From assembly GCF_030817355.1 (NCBI RefSeq), contig NZ_JAUSZH010000001.1, forward strand, positions 4,311,001 to 4,375,000: a stretch of DNA of 64,000 nt, written 5' to 3'. Position 1 is the first letter of the stretch, and each line of letters begins with the position of its first letter. Made by a program: the position numbers and the translations under genes. This DNA is from Streptomyces sp. V1I1. Its GTDB lineage: Bacteria > Actinomycetota > Actinomycetes > Streptomycetales > Streptomycetaceae. The notes beneath the pieces are model-generated. The model had not been told where the DNA came from and did not search any database. It was given only the letters and a program-made list of their open reading frames with translations. This document shows, piece after piece, positions 25,848-34,725 of this stretch.

Positions 25848-28163
25848 CTACTCCTGGTCGGCGGTGCGGCGGCGCTTCCACCACACCAGGCCGCCGCCGA
25901 TGGCCGCGAGGGCTGCGGCGAGTCCGGCGATCAGTCCGACCGGCGTGCTGGAGCCGGTGTCGGCGAGGTCGCCTTCCGGGTCCTTCCCGCCCGTGCCGCC
26001 GCTGCTGCCGGTAGCCGGGGGCGTGGTGGGGTCGGTGGGCTTGTCCGTCGGCTCACCCGGCTTGGTCGGCGTCGGCGTGGGAGTCGGCGTCGGGTCGGGG
26101 GTGTCACCGCCGCCAGAGACGTCGGAGGAGACGGTGTTGCCGCCCAAGAGCAGAAGGTTCGCGTCGCCGTCCTTGGCGTTGTCCGTCAGCGTGCGCACCG
26201 ATGACTTCGTCTCGCGAGGGAGGTAGCGGTGCTCGGTGTCGAAGCGGAGCTTGGTCATGTTCCGCTTGGGCTGCTTGGAGAAGTCCACTCCACCCACGCT
26301 CATGGTGTAGGGGCCGCCGCCGGCGTCGTGCTCCCACTGCTGTTCGCCCTCACGCAGCGACTTCAGGTACGCCTGGAACACGCTCTCCCGCGTCCAGTCC
26401 TTGTTCTCGCCGCGCAGCGGCCACGAGGAGACGTCGTTGCTGTTGATGACCTTGTGGTAGTCGGTGGGGGTCTTGGCGTCCTGCTGGCGGATGAACTCCG
26501 CCGCTACACGGGCCGTGTAGGCGCGGCGCAGGTCGGCGTAGCGCGGGTCGTTGTTCACGCGCTTTTCGACCTCGGGCATGATCAGCCGGTTCATGCGGTC
26601 TTCGGTGGCCTTCTTCTCGGCCTCGTTGAACTCGCACAGGTACGGGTCGCCGGGCATGTTGTCGATCTTCAGGTACTGGGCCTTGACCTTCAGCGGCGTG
26701 TCCAGGATGTGGATGCCGCCGTTCTCCTCGCGGACGACCGCGGTGTCCGGCTCGATCCAGTTGCGGACCTGGAACCAGCAGGGGATGCCCTCAGCGTTGC
26801 GGGGCAGCGACTTCCAGTACTGGTCGGCCTCCGGGCGCTTCTTCGGGTTCATCGCGTCGGCGAAGTCCTTCTTCAGCTCCAGGTCGGCTTCCAGCAGGAT
26901 CCGTCCGGCGTCGGTCTTCCCGAACGCGCTGTCCATGATCTTGTCGGGCTGGTCCGGGTTGAGGTTGACCCAGAACTTCTCCGGGCTCAGGGCGAGCCAG
27001 GTGAAGAAAGCGTCGTTGATGAGCTGCGCCTTTTCCTTGCCTCCCCAGCCCGCGGTGTCCTCGGTGACTTCCTTGGCGGAGAAGCTGTAGTCGACGCCTT
27101 TGCCCTTGACCGGCTTGCCGATGTACCGCAGGTCCAGGGTGGTGAAGTCCACCCCGCCGGGCCCCTTGGGCTGGAGCCGGTTGGGGTCGGCTGCGTTCTT
27201 ACGGTCCAGGAACTCCTTCATGTCCTTCGGGTTCGGCCGCGACTCACGGATCAGATCCTGCGCGCCGCCGCCGGTCACCCCTTTGGATCCGGGGGGCTGC
27301 ATGGTGGTCGACTTGTCCCGCACGCCGCCGCCCGGGGCCAGCTCGACCTTGCGGGAGCGGTAGTTGTACTCGGTGACCTTGCCCGGAGCGTTCTTCTTCA
27401 GCTCGTTCAGGTGGTCCTTGGCGGACTTCTCCTGCGGCTCGGCGAAGATGTACTTCAGCGACTTGACCGGGGATTCCTTCTGCTTCGACCAGGCGATGTC
27501 GCCCGGCTTCTGCTTCGGCTCCGGATGCCCGTTGGACTTGATCTCCAGCGCCTGCCCGGTGCTCTTGTTCCACGCATCCGCCTGACGCCGGTGAGTCTTG
27601 CCGGTATCGGGGTCGGTGTAGTCGAACTCCTTCTGGCAGATCCAGTCGTCACCGACGAGACCGTGTTCCTTGATGATCTTCTTCTCGAACGCCTTGCCGC
27701 GCGGGTCGTTCCCGGCGTTCTTGATCAGGATGATGTCGCGCCAGTAGGTGAAGTCCCCGAACGCGTTCGGGTTCTTCTTGCTGGCCCGGATCCACTTCCA
27801 CCAGACTCGGTCGACCGGCCGGGACTTCGGAGGCTCCTTGGTCTCCTTCTCCAGGCGCTTGTAGTCCGCCTCGGACGGCCCCTGAAGACCGTCCCACTTC
27901 TTGCCCGGATTCTCGTACTCGTAGGTGTCCCACTGGGACTTCGCCCGTGACGCATCCCCGTCGGGCACCTCCACGATGGCAACGAGGTCTTCCGCGAGAT
28001 CGAAGTAGTCGCGGCAGAGCATGCCCGGGTTCGGCGGCTTCCCCGGTGCGGCATCCGCGCTGGAGGTCAGGCCCGGAAGGCCGGTGAACGCGAGGGTTGC
28101 CGCGGCGGCGACCGCGACAGCGGATGCCAGGCGTGCCCTCACGCGTGAACGTATGGTTTTCAA
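25848..28163 (-). CDS. Sortase-anchored surface protein with a restriction-endonuclease-like segment
   Basis: A 771-residue secreted protein starting at TTG 28161-28163. It has a signal peptide to about residue 39 (ending SSADA). Near residues 155-260, GKAFEKKIIKEHG, then RRQADAWNKSTGQALEIKSN and KYIFAEPQEKS fit the D...ExK core of PD-(D/E)xK nucleases, as in toxin REase domains. A long unassigned middle follows, then a Pro/Thr wall-spanning stretch. The end LADTGSSTPVGLIAG, hydrophobic helix and KRRR tail form a class E (LAxTG) sortase sorting signal. The protein should be fixed to the cell wall. Nuclease activity is inferred, not shown. Confidence 0.75.
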   Translation of the reverse strand: MKTIRSRVRARLASAVAVAAAATLAFTGLPGLTSSADAAPGKPPNPGMLCRDYFDLAEDLVAIVEVPDGDASRAKSQWDTYEYENPGKKWDGLQGPSEADYKRLEKETKEPPKSRPVDRVWWKWIRASKKNPNAFGDFTYWRDIILIKNAGNDPRGKAFEKKIIKEHGLVGDDWICQKEFDYTDPDTGKTHRRQADAWNKSTGQALEIKSNGHPEPKQKPGDIAWSKQKESPVKSLKYIFAEPQEKSAKDHLNELKKNAPGKVTEYNYRSRKVELAPGGGVRDKSTTMQPPGSKGVTGGGAQDLIRESRPNPKDMKEFLDRKNAADPNRLQPKGPGGVDFTTLDLRYIGKPVKGKGVDYSFSAKEVTEDTAGWGGKEKAQLINDAFFTWLALSPEKFWVNLNPDQPDKIMDSAFGKTDAGRILLEADLELKKDFADAMNPKKRPEADQYWKSLPRNAEGIPCWFQVRNWIEPDTAVVREENGGIHILDTPLKVKAQYLKIDNMPGDPYLCEFNEAEKKATEDRMNRLIMPEVEKRVNNDPRYADLRRAYTARVAAEFIRQQDAKTPTDYHKVINSNDVSSWPLRGENKDWTRESVFQAYLKSLREGEQQWEHDAGGGPYTMSVGGVDFSKQPKRNMTKLRFDTEHRYLPRETKSSVRTLTDNAKDGDANLLLLGGNTVSSDVSGGGDTPDPTPTPTPTPTKPGEPTDKPTDPTTPPATGSSGGTGGKDPEGDLADTGSSTPVGLIAGLAAALAAIGGGLVWWKRRRTADQE

Positions 28164-28343
28164 GTGCTTTGTCCCTTACCTGCGGGGGCCTGGGGACATG
28201 TGAGAGAGCGGTGTGAGCCCCCGTGACATGACACCGCCAACGAGGCAGCCTAGTACCTGAACTCTTTGTGAATGCAACCCTATTGGGGCGCGTCGTACGT
28301 GCCGCCGCCGCTCTGTCAGAGGTGCCGGGTAGGGTCGGCCGGT

Positions 28344-28847
28344 ATGGAGATGACCGACGACGAATACCAGGAACTGGCCGAGCTGGACCGCATACGCTCC
28401 AGCAACCCCGTCCTGGACGCCTGGCTTCAGATCCAGCAGCAAGAGTTCCCCGCATGGGCCCAGCGGTACGACGGGGACTGGGACTTCACCCCCGGCTCCC
28501 TTGAGCGCCTGGAGGCCCTCGTTCGCTCCCGCTACACCAGCAGCGACCAGGCATGGGAGGAACGCGGCAGCGACTTCCTCCAGACTGCCGCCTGGTATGT
28601 CGGCGAGGTCCACAACCGCACCTGCGGCACCCAGTGGCAGTACCACCCTGACTCCGCCGACGCCGACCCGGCCGTGTGGCCGTTCGTCACCGTGCCGTTC
28701 GACCGGCTCTTCGACTTCGAAGACGAAGACGGCATCGAATCCGACGCCAGGCCCCTGTACACGCCGGTCAACCGCCTGTGCGGAATCCTCGACGCGGACG
28801 GCGGGAGCCTCATCACCGACATCGACATCCACACACCCCCGCAGTAG
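28344..28847 (+). CDS. Acidic cytosolic hypothetical protein, possible immunity protein
   Basis: A 167-residue, strongly acidic soluble protein with no signal peptide. The segment SDFLQTAAWYVGEVHNRTCG followed by TQWQYHPD and VTVPFDRLFDF resembles the GEVxxxxxGxxW layout of several cytoplasmic immunity-type families. The start ATG 28344 (MEMTDDEYQEL) is preceded by a weak ribosome site; longer frames upstream lack sense. It is divergent from the surface protein gene, whose nuclease-like segment would give such an immunity protein a purpose. This link rests on position and pattern only. Confidence 0.6.
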   Translation: MEMTDDEYQELAELDRIRSSNPVLDAWLQIQQQEFPAWAQRYDGDWDFTPGSLERLEALVRSRYTSSDQAWEERGSDFLQTAAWYVGEVHNRTCGTQWQYHPDSADADPAVWPFVTVPFDRLFDFEDEDGIESDARPLYTPVNRLCGILDADGGSLITDIDIHTPPQ

Positions 28848-28950
28848 TTTTCAGGATTACCTCAACACACCCTGGGGGAAGGCCGGTTAGGTCACGATGG
28901 TCCGACCGGTGCCGCGCATCCGCGCGCCCGACCGTGGAGAGGAACCCCTC

Positions 28951-29970
28951 TTGGCCACACCACGGCGATCCGCCCGCACAAAGCCCACGCTGGCCCGCGC
29001 CGCGGCCATCGCCCTCGCGGCCGTCGCCGCCCTGACCGTGCAGACGCCTCCGGCCGCCGCCGACGACATCTGCGGCCACCAGGTCGGCGGCGACATCCTG
29101 AAGAAGTACCGCGACATCGGCGGCGAGAACTCCCCCCTCGGATGCCCCACATCCGACGAGCTGACCACCCCCAACGGGCGAGGCAAGTACAACACCTTCA
29201 CCGGCGGCTCGATCTACTGGACCCCCGAGCACGGCGCCCACCCCGTATGGGGAGCCATCCGCGACAAGTGGGCAGGCATCGGCTGGGAGGCCGGGAAGCT
29301 CGGCTTCCCCGTCGGCGACGAGCTGACCAACACCGACGGCCAGGGCAAACGACAGCAGTTCGAAGGCGGCACCGTCTACTGGCACCCCACCCTCTCCCAC
29401 GGCGCCCACCCCGTGTGGGGAAGGATCGGCGAGCTGTGGGGCGAACACGGATGGGAAGGCGGAGAGTTCGGCTACCCCACCAGCGACGAAACCCCCGTCG
29501 ACAGAATCAACGGCGTCACCCAGTCCTTCTCCGGCCGCCAGGCCACCCTGTACTGGTCCGCCTCCATGGGCCCCAAGCAGGGCGTCTGCGAAGGCGAATG
29601 TGTCGGCTACCAGGCCCACACCAACGCGGAATGGATCAGCAAGACACGCGTGGCGCGCGGCATCGACAACGGCAACGTCGATGTCGAGATCTTCCCCACC
29701 GACGCTGGCTTCGAAGACGCCGACCGCGACTACGACCGCCTGTGGGACCAGGCATGGAGCGCGGTCCCCTACCCGAAGAAGCTCACCGACGCCCAAGGGT
29801 CGTCGATGTACAAGCAGCTCGCCTGCCACGCCCGCTACTCCTACCCACTCCCCGGAGGCGGTCACAACGGAGGCGACACCTGGCAGTTGGAGTCGTGGCG
29901 GCCGGATGTGTCCTGGGACTACGCCATGAATCCCATCCCCGTCGGCCTCCACGGCTGCAACTGGACCTGA
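28951..29970 (+). CDS. Secreted LGFP-repeat protein with DUF2599-like end
   Basis: Starting at TTG 28951 (GGAGAGG 8 bases ahead), the 339-residue protein has a signal peptide ending near PPAAA; ATG 28897 is an alternative start. Three LGFP-type repeats follow: ENSPLGCPTSDELTT, GKLGFPVGDELTNTDG and GEFGYPTSDETPV, each with a W/Y-rich partner strand (SIYWTPEHGAHPVWG). LGFP modules are thought to bind the envelope. The last 110 residues, with LACHARYSYPLPGG and WQLESWRPDVSWDY, resemble DUF2599. A terminator hairpin follows at 30028-30055. Probably a wall-associated or extracellular protein. Confidence 0.75.
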   Translation: MATPRRSARTKPTLARAAAIALAAVAALTVQTPPAAADDICGHQVGGDILKKYRDIGGENSPLGCPTSDELTTPNGRGKYNTFTGGSIYWTPEHGAHPVWGAIRDKWAGIGWEAGKLGFPVGDELTNTDGQGKRQQFEGGTVYWHPTLSHGAHPVWGRIGELWGEHGWEGGEFGYPTSDETPVDRINGVTQSFSGRQATLYWSASMGPKQGVCEGECVGYQAHTNAEWISKTRVARGIDNGNVDVEIFPTDAGFEDADRDYDRLWDQAWSAVPYPKKLTDAQGSSMYKQLACHARYSYPLPGGGHNGGDTWQLESWRPDVSWDYAMNPIPVGLHGCNWT

Positions 29971-30027
29971 CCATCCACACCCTCGCCGTCGCTGAAACCC
30001 ACGTCGACGAATAGCCGCGCATAGCAA

Positions 30028-30055
30028 AGGGGCCCGTGCCTTCGCGCGGGCCCCT
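30028..30055 (+). terminator. Terminator of the LGFP-repeat gene
   Basis: Arms aggggcccg / cgggcccct with a 10-base loop, 57 bases after the stop. The next 170 bases to 30228 hold no gene. Confidence 0.75.
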
Positions 30056-30227
30056 CGACAGACGTTCAGAGGCCTCGCATTCGGGAGTCCGGTCGCCTGG
30101 CAACCTTCGCCGCGATCACCCGACTGCCAGGCCGCAGGCAACTCCCTTACACGGACTGGGAAAACCTCAACGTCTCGGCGTCCCGTCGACGTATATCCGG
30201 GGTGCCGGAGACCAACTCTGGCTGGTG

Positions 30228-32210
30228 TTACGGCGCTTCCGGGCGACTCTCGCGAAGTTCCTCGGGGATCTGCTGCTCGAACCAGACAACCTTGCCGGTG
30301 CTCAGCCTCCTCGCCCCCCAGCGCCGCGCGAGCTGATCGACCAGGAACAGGCCGCGGCCGCCCTCGTCGCCCGGCTCCGCGTGCCGCATCCTGGGCACTT
30401 GCGGCGAGTCGTCGGCCACCTCGCAGCGGAGCACGTCGGTGCGGAGCAGCCGCAGCGCGACGGGCCGCGAGGCGAAGCGTACGGCGTTCGTCACGACCTC
30501 GCTGACCAGGAGTTCCGTCGAATCGAGCATGGAGTCCAGGCCCCAGCGGTGCAGCGCCCTGCGGGTCAGCCGGCGTGCCCGCCCCGCGGTCAGCGGATGA
30601 GGTTCCAGGAACCAGTACGCGACGCTGTCCGGAGGGAAGCCGTCGAACCGGGCGGTGAGCAGTGCGATGTCGTCGTCCCGGTCACCCGGGCCCAAAGCGT
30701 CCAGCACCTGGTCGCACAACAGCTCCAGCGGTGCGGATACGAGCCTTTGGGCTGCGGCTTGGAGGCGGCCGCGCAGCGACTCAATACCTGTCCACACGTC
30801 TGTGCCGCGGGACTCGACGAGGCCGTCCGTGTAGAGCAACAGGGTCGCTCCGGTGGGTGCGGGCATCTCCACGGATTCGAAGGCGACGCCGCCGACACCG
30901 ATCGGCGCGCCCGGCGGGACGTGCAGCACCTCCCCGCGACCGTCCGGGTGCAGAAGAACCGCGGGCGGATGGCCGGCGTTCGCCACCAGCAGTCGGTGCG
31001 ATATCGGGTCGTAGACCGCGTAGAGGCAGGTCGCTATGTGCTCGCTGCCGAGGCGCTGGGCCTGCTCGTCGAGGTGGTGCAGGACCTCGTCCGGGGGGAG
31101 GTCGAGCCCGGCGAGGGTCTGCACGATGGTGCGCAGCTGGCCCATGATCGCGGCCGACGTCATGGAATGACCCATGACATCGCCGACGATCAGCGCGACG
31201 CGGTTGCCGGGGAGGGGTATCGCGTCGTACCAGTCGCCGCCGACCTGGGCGGTCTCCGAGGCCGGCAGATACCGGCTGGCCAGCTGGACGCCGGTGGGCT
31301 CGGGCAGCGACGACGGGAGCATGGTGCGTTGCAGCGTGTCCGTGACGGAGGCCTCGTGTCCGTACATCACTGCCTTTTGGACGCCGAGAGCGGTGTGCGT
31401 CGCGAGCTGGGAGGCGACGAGCAGGTCGTCACCGGTGAAGGCGGGCCGGTCGGGCCGGCGCAGGAGGACGACGGTGCCCAGGGCGCGGTGGCGGCCGTGC
31501 AACGGGGCGATAATCAGCCTCCGGCCCGGCGGCAGCGTCCCCGGGGCACTCGCCATCCGCCCCAGCAACTCGGCCACCGCGGGCGCGATCCCCGGCGCGT
31601 CGCCGAACGCAGGCCGCCCGGCCCGCAGCAGCCCCGTGAGCTCGGCGACATCCGGGCAGGTGAGAAGGCTGCCCAGCAGGGGCATCCGGGACCAGTCGGC
31701 GTCCCGAGCCTCCGGCGCGATGTCGATGCTGTGCAGCTTCAGGGCGACGGGCGTGGCAGGCTTCTCGTCCCCGACCGGCAGCGGATCGTGCAGGTGGATG
31801 ACTATTGCGTCGGCGAACGCGGGGACGGCTGCCCGGCGCAGTTCCAGGAGCGTCTCGTCCAGGTCCATCCCGCGGGCGATCTGCCGGGTCGCCACGTCGA
31901 GGTATCGAAGCCGGTCCGTCTGCGGCCCGGCATCGTGTGTCGCCGCGTCCCGGGAATGTTCCACTTCGGGACTTTCGGCGCGCGACGCGGTTCGCCCCGC
32001 GTCGCGCGCCGGGGCGAGCGGCCCCCACTCCGGCCGCCCGGACGCGTCCCCGGCGCGGCCACGGCGCGGCGGGGGCGGCCGGGGTGTCCGGGTGACCTGC
32101 GGGTCCATGGGCGCGGTACCCCCCACCTGCGCCAGGGGACCGCCCGCCGGCCGGGCGGCCTCGGCGGACGGCCCGGCTGGGCCTTCATCGGGGATACGGT
32201 GCTCCGTCAC
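30228..32210 (-). CDS. SpoIIE-type PP2C phosphatase with GAF and anti-sigma kinase domains
   Basis: A three-part regulator of about 660 residues. An N-terminal Pro/Arg-rich lead and a GAF-like sensor come first (from TDRLRYLDVATRQIARGMDL). The PP2C/SpoIIE domain has VGGDWYDAIPL, IVGDVMGHS, NAGHPPAVL, LYTDGLVESR and DDDIALL. The C-terminal HATPase_c segment is TELLVSEVVTNAVRFA. Such proteins control partner-switching pathways by dephosphorylating STAS antagonists and phosphorylating others. The start is uncertain: GTG 32210 is taken, while ATG 32108 has a better purine-rich site. The STAS protein at 36355 is a candidate partner. Confidence 0.85.
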   Translation of the reverse strand: MTEHRIPDEGPAGPSAEAARPAGGPLAQVGGTAPMDPQVTRTPRPPPPRRGRAGDASGRPEWGPLAPARDAGRTASRAESPEVEHSRDAATHDAGPQTDRLRYLDVATRQIARGMDLDETLLELRRAAVPAFADAIVIHLHDPLPVGDEKPATPVALKLHSIDIAPEARDADWSRMPLLGSLLTCPDVAELTGLLRAGRPAFGDAPGIAPAVAELLGRMASAPGTLPPGRRLIIAPLHGRHRALGTVVLLRRPDRPAFTGDDLLVASQLATHTALGVQKAVMYGHEASVTDTLQRTMLPSSLPEPTGVQLASRYLPASETAQVGGDWYDAIPLPGNRVALIVGDVMGHSMTSAAIMGQLRTIVQTLAGLDLPPDEVLHHLDEQAQRLGSEHIATCLYAVYDPISHRLLVANAGHPPAVLLHPDGRGEVLHVPPGAPIGVGGVAFESVEMPAPTGATLLLYTDGLVESRGTDVWTGIESLRGRLQAAAQRLVSAPLELLCDQVLDALGPGDRDDDIALLTARFDGFPPDSVAYWFLEPHPLTAGRARRLTRRALHRWGLDSMLDSTELLVSEVVTNAVRFASRPVALRLLRTDVLRCEVADDSPQVPRMRHAEPGDEGGRGLFLVDQLARRWGARRLSTGKVVWFEQQIPEELRESRPEAP

Positions 32211-32268
32211 GCGTTTCGTCCCGTTCGGGGGGTTGGCGCCGCGGACCGCGGCAGACGGATGGCGCGTC

Positions 32269-32949
32269 TCAGCCGCGTCGCCTGCAGCAGAGGAAGAGCT
32301 GCTCCTCTGGCGGCACGTCCGTGATCGCCGGGGCGTAGGTGTAGGAGGACTCCTTGATGATCTCGAAGCCCCCCTCCTCCATGACCTTGTGCAGGTCCTC
32401 ACGCAGGTAGCCGGACACCCGGATGGTGTTTCCGAGGAACGGGATCGAGAAGTTGTCCACATCGGCCTCCACCATCGACATGATGAACAGCCCGCCGGGA
32501 ACCAGCAGCTCGTGGACAGTCCGCAGCGCGAGTGGGATCTCGGCGCGCGGGAGCATCAGCAGGGAGAAGAAGGCCGCGACCGCGTCGAAGCGGCCCAGGT
32601 CCACAGGGCCACCGGGCCGCAGGTCTGCGATGTCCAGCTGGTGGAATGCCGCGCCGGGGACGTACTGCCGGGCGAGTTTCACCATCCCGTCGGACAGGTC
32701 GACGCCCACAACCTCGAACCCTGCGTCCGCCATCTGGCGCGCGGTCGGCATGCCGGTGCCGCAGCCCAAGTCCAGCACCCGGGATCCGGCAGGCAGGGAC
32801 GCGGCCAGCCATTCGCCGGCGGAGAGCTGACCCTCCTTGTGCGGGAAGGCCTCGTCGTAGCGGTCGCCTATGGCATCGAAGGCCTCGGCCTGGCCCCTGC
32901 GGTCGAGCCGAATGCTCTCGTAGCCGGTCCCGCTGTCCCCATTGATCAC
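32269..32949 (-). CDS. SAM-dependent methyltransferase
   Basis: A 226-residue class I methyltransferase. Motif I is VLDLGCGTGMPTARQMADAG, motif II is VVGVDLSDGMVKLAR, then DLGRFDAVAAFFSLLML, and the post-motif segment is LLVPGGLFIMSMVEADVD. The start GTG 32947-32949 has GGAAGGG upstream. No signal or membrane segment. The substrate is unknown. It is on the same strand as the SpoIIE-type gene, 58 bases apart, so they may be co-transcribed. Confidence 0.8.
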   Translation of the reverse strand: MINGDSGTGYESIRLDRRGQAEAFDAIGDRYDEAFPHKEGQLSAGEWLAASLPAGSRVLDLGCGTGMPTARQMADAGFEVVGVDLSDGMVKLARQYVPGAAFHQLDIADLRPGGPVDLGRFDAVAAFFSLLMLPRAEIPLALRTVHELLVPGGLFIMSMVEADVDNFSIPFLGNTIRVSGYLREDLHKVMEEGGFEIIKESSYTYAPAITDVPPEEQLFLCCRRRG

Positions 32950-33007
32950 GAAAGCACCCTTCCGTAAGTCATTTTGAAGTATCCCATAATCGCATTGCCC
33001 GTCCACG

Positions 33008-33109
33008 GCCGTCGATCACGAGCAGGCTCGTGTACGTGTCCGAGGTGAGCGTGATCGTGGAGTGACGCAGGGTCTCCTTGATCGTGTGGAGATCACCACC
33101 GCTTGCGCC
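33008..33109 (-). pseudogene. C-terminal remnant of a phage-type integrase
   Basis: The frame GASGGDLHTIKETLRHSTIT, then LTSDTYTSLLVID matches the end of tyrosine recombinases (GHSSITLTxDTYxxLL), including the catalytic Tyr position in DTYTSLL. Only about 35 codons survive, with no upstream catalytic Arg region. It may be the relic of the integrase of the accessory region to its left. Confidence 0.7.
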
Positions 33110-33327
33110 TTGGTGGCGTCGGTGATGCGTGCGACGGCCGTATCGTGCGCGGGCCGCACTGTGCACGATAGACCTCCCGGCATTCCCTGAGTGGGTGTCA
33201 AGTAGGCGTCTGCGCGGCAGTACGAGTCGACAGGGGGCGCTATCCGCAACTCTTGGGCAGGACTACTCTGTTCAGTGAAGCCCCAGCCCCTGGCAGCCAT
33301 GACCTGTTCTGCTCCGGGAGGCCTGCC

Positions 33328-33597
33328 ATGCTCGTCCTGCTTTTCATCCTCGTCGTGGCTCTGATCGGCTTCGGTTTCCTCAACTCCGTCTGGTGGGTGG
33401 CCGCGGCCGTTTTGCTCTTCGGTCTCGGCCACTACGGCCGCGGTGGTTCCGGGCGCCGCGGCCATGGCGACGATGCCGATTACCGGGATTACCGGGACTA
33501 CCGCGATCAACAGGACCGCTGGGACCGCCGATACAGTCGGCAACACCGGAGCCGCTGGAATCGCCAGGACCGTCGGGACCACGATCATCGCAGGTGA
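33328..33597 (+). CDS. Small membrane protein with charged YRD-repeat tail
   Basis: An 89-residue protein starting at ATG 33328 after GGGAGG. Two adjoining hydrophobic helices (MLVLLFILVVALIGFGFLN and SVWWVAAAVLLFGLGHYG) are followed by a strongly charged tail DADYRDYRDYRDQQDRWDRR with many Arg and Asp. This layout is common in Streptomyces hydrophobic stress-type proteins. No function is assigned. The longer frame back to 33253 was not used because its start lacks a ribosome site. Confidence 0.6.
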   Translation: MLVLLFILVVALIGFGFLNSVWWVAAAVLLFGLGHYGRGGSGRRGHGDDADYRDYRDYRDQQDRWDRRYSRQHRSRWNRQDRRDHDHRR

Positions 33598-33662
33598 GCG
33601 ACGGTCGACGCCGCCTGATAGAGCCGCCCGCGCGGCAGGTCGGCGTGGTGGGTCTTGGATCT

Positions 33663-33700
33663 TGGGGCGTGGGGCGTGGGGCGTGGGGCGTGGGGCGTGG
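33663..33700. repeat. 7-bp tandem repeats (ggggcgt)
   Basis: Five consecutive copies of ggggcgt in the 200-base gap between two membrane-protein genes; no gene was seen there. Confidence 0.7.
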
Positions 33701-33798
33701 CGAGAATGTCGGCGGCCGGCAACGCGCATCAGACCCTCAGCCGGGGGCACTCGGGGACTCAGGACGCGTACCGCGCGCCCACACCCGAGGGAGACATC

Positions 33799-34635
33799 GT
33801 GACGTCGTCCCACACACACGGGCGGGGCCGAGCCTCGAGGTTCACGGCCCGCCGCTCCGCGGAGAAGCAGACGTTGACCGCCGCAGGGCGGGCGGGCTTT
33901 GCCGCCCGGGGTGTCGTGCACATCCTCATCGGCGCGCTGGCCGTCGGGATCGCTCTGGGAAGCGGTGGCGAGGAGGCTGATCGCCAGGGCGCGCTCCGCC
34001 AGGTCGCGGAGCAGCCCTTCGGGAGAATGATGCTGTGGGCGCTTGTCGTCGGCTTCGGCTGTATGGCGCTCTGGCGGGGCGCCCGCGCGGTGATGACCAG
34101 GGGGCCTCGGCGGAAGGCCGGTTCCCGGCTGTTGGACGGTGGCCGGGCGGTCTTCTACGCCGCGGTCTGCTGGGCAACTGCCGCGTTTGCCGCCGGGAGC
34201 GGCCAGGGCTCCAGCGGCGATGCGAAGTCTCAGGACTGGACGGCATCGGCGCTGAAACTGCCGTACGGACGTGTGCTGGTGGGTGTCGTGGGCTGCATCC
34301 TGATCGGCGTCGGCGTGGTGCTCGCCGTACGAGCGGCGCTGCGGCGCTTCCTGCGGCATTTGGACACCGGCGCCATGGGCCGCCGCACGCGGCAGGTCGT
34401 GACGGGGCTGGGCGTGGGCGGCGGAGTGGCGCGTGGCACGGTGTTCGCCGCAGCAGGGATCTTCATCCTGGTGGCGGCCGTCCGCTTCGACCCGAACGAG
34501 GCCAAGGGCGTGGACGAGACGCTCCGCAGCTTCGCGCACACCCCTATGGGGCCGTGGCTTCTGGTCGCCGTCGCGGTCGGACTGATTCTCTTCGGCATCT
34601 TCTCCTTCGCCTCGGCGCGGTGGCGCCGCCTGTGA
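33799..34635 (+). CDS. DUF1206 membrane protein
   Basis: A 278-residue membrane protein with six hydrophobic segments arranged as three similar pairs, typical of DUF1206: AAGRAGFAARGVVHILIGAL, then ARAVFYAAVCWATAAFA-like and GGVARGTVFAAAGIFILVAA. Each pair begins with a G-R-x-(A/G)xG motif and is separated by acidic loops (FDPNEAKGVDETLR). The GTG start is at 33799 with GAGGGAGAC upstream. Function is not known; members are often in stress and envelope regulons. Confidence 0.8.
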   Translation: MTSSHTHGRGRASRFTARRSAEKQTLTAAGRAGFAARGVVHILIGALAVGIALGSGGEEADRQGALRQVAEQPFGRMMLWALVVGFGCMALWRGARAVMTRGPRRKAGSRLLDGGRAVFYAAVCWATAAFAAGSGQGSSGDAKSQDWTASALKLPYGRVLVGVVGCILIGVGVVLAVRAALRRFLRHLDTGAMGRRTRQVVTGLGVGGGVARGTVFAAAGIFILVAAVRFDPNEAKGVDETLRSFAHTPMGPWLLVAVAVGLILFGIFSFASARWRRL

Positions 34636-34725
34636 CCGTTCACCGGCGGCGGTCGTCGAGTCGTGTGGCGTCGAGGCCGGGGGCCAGGGCTGCTTGTTGT
34701 GGTCGTGCAACCGCCGTGGCGAGGG

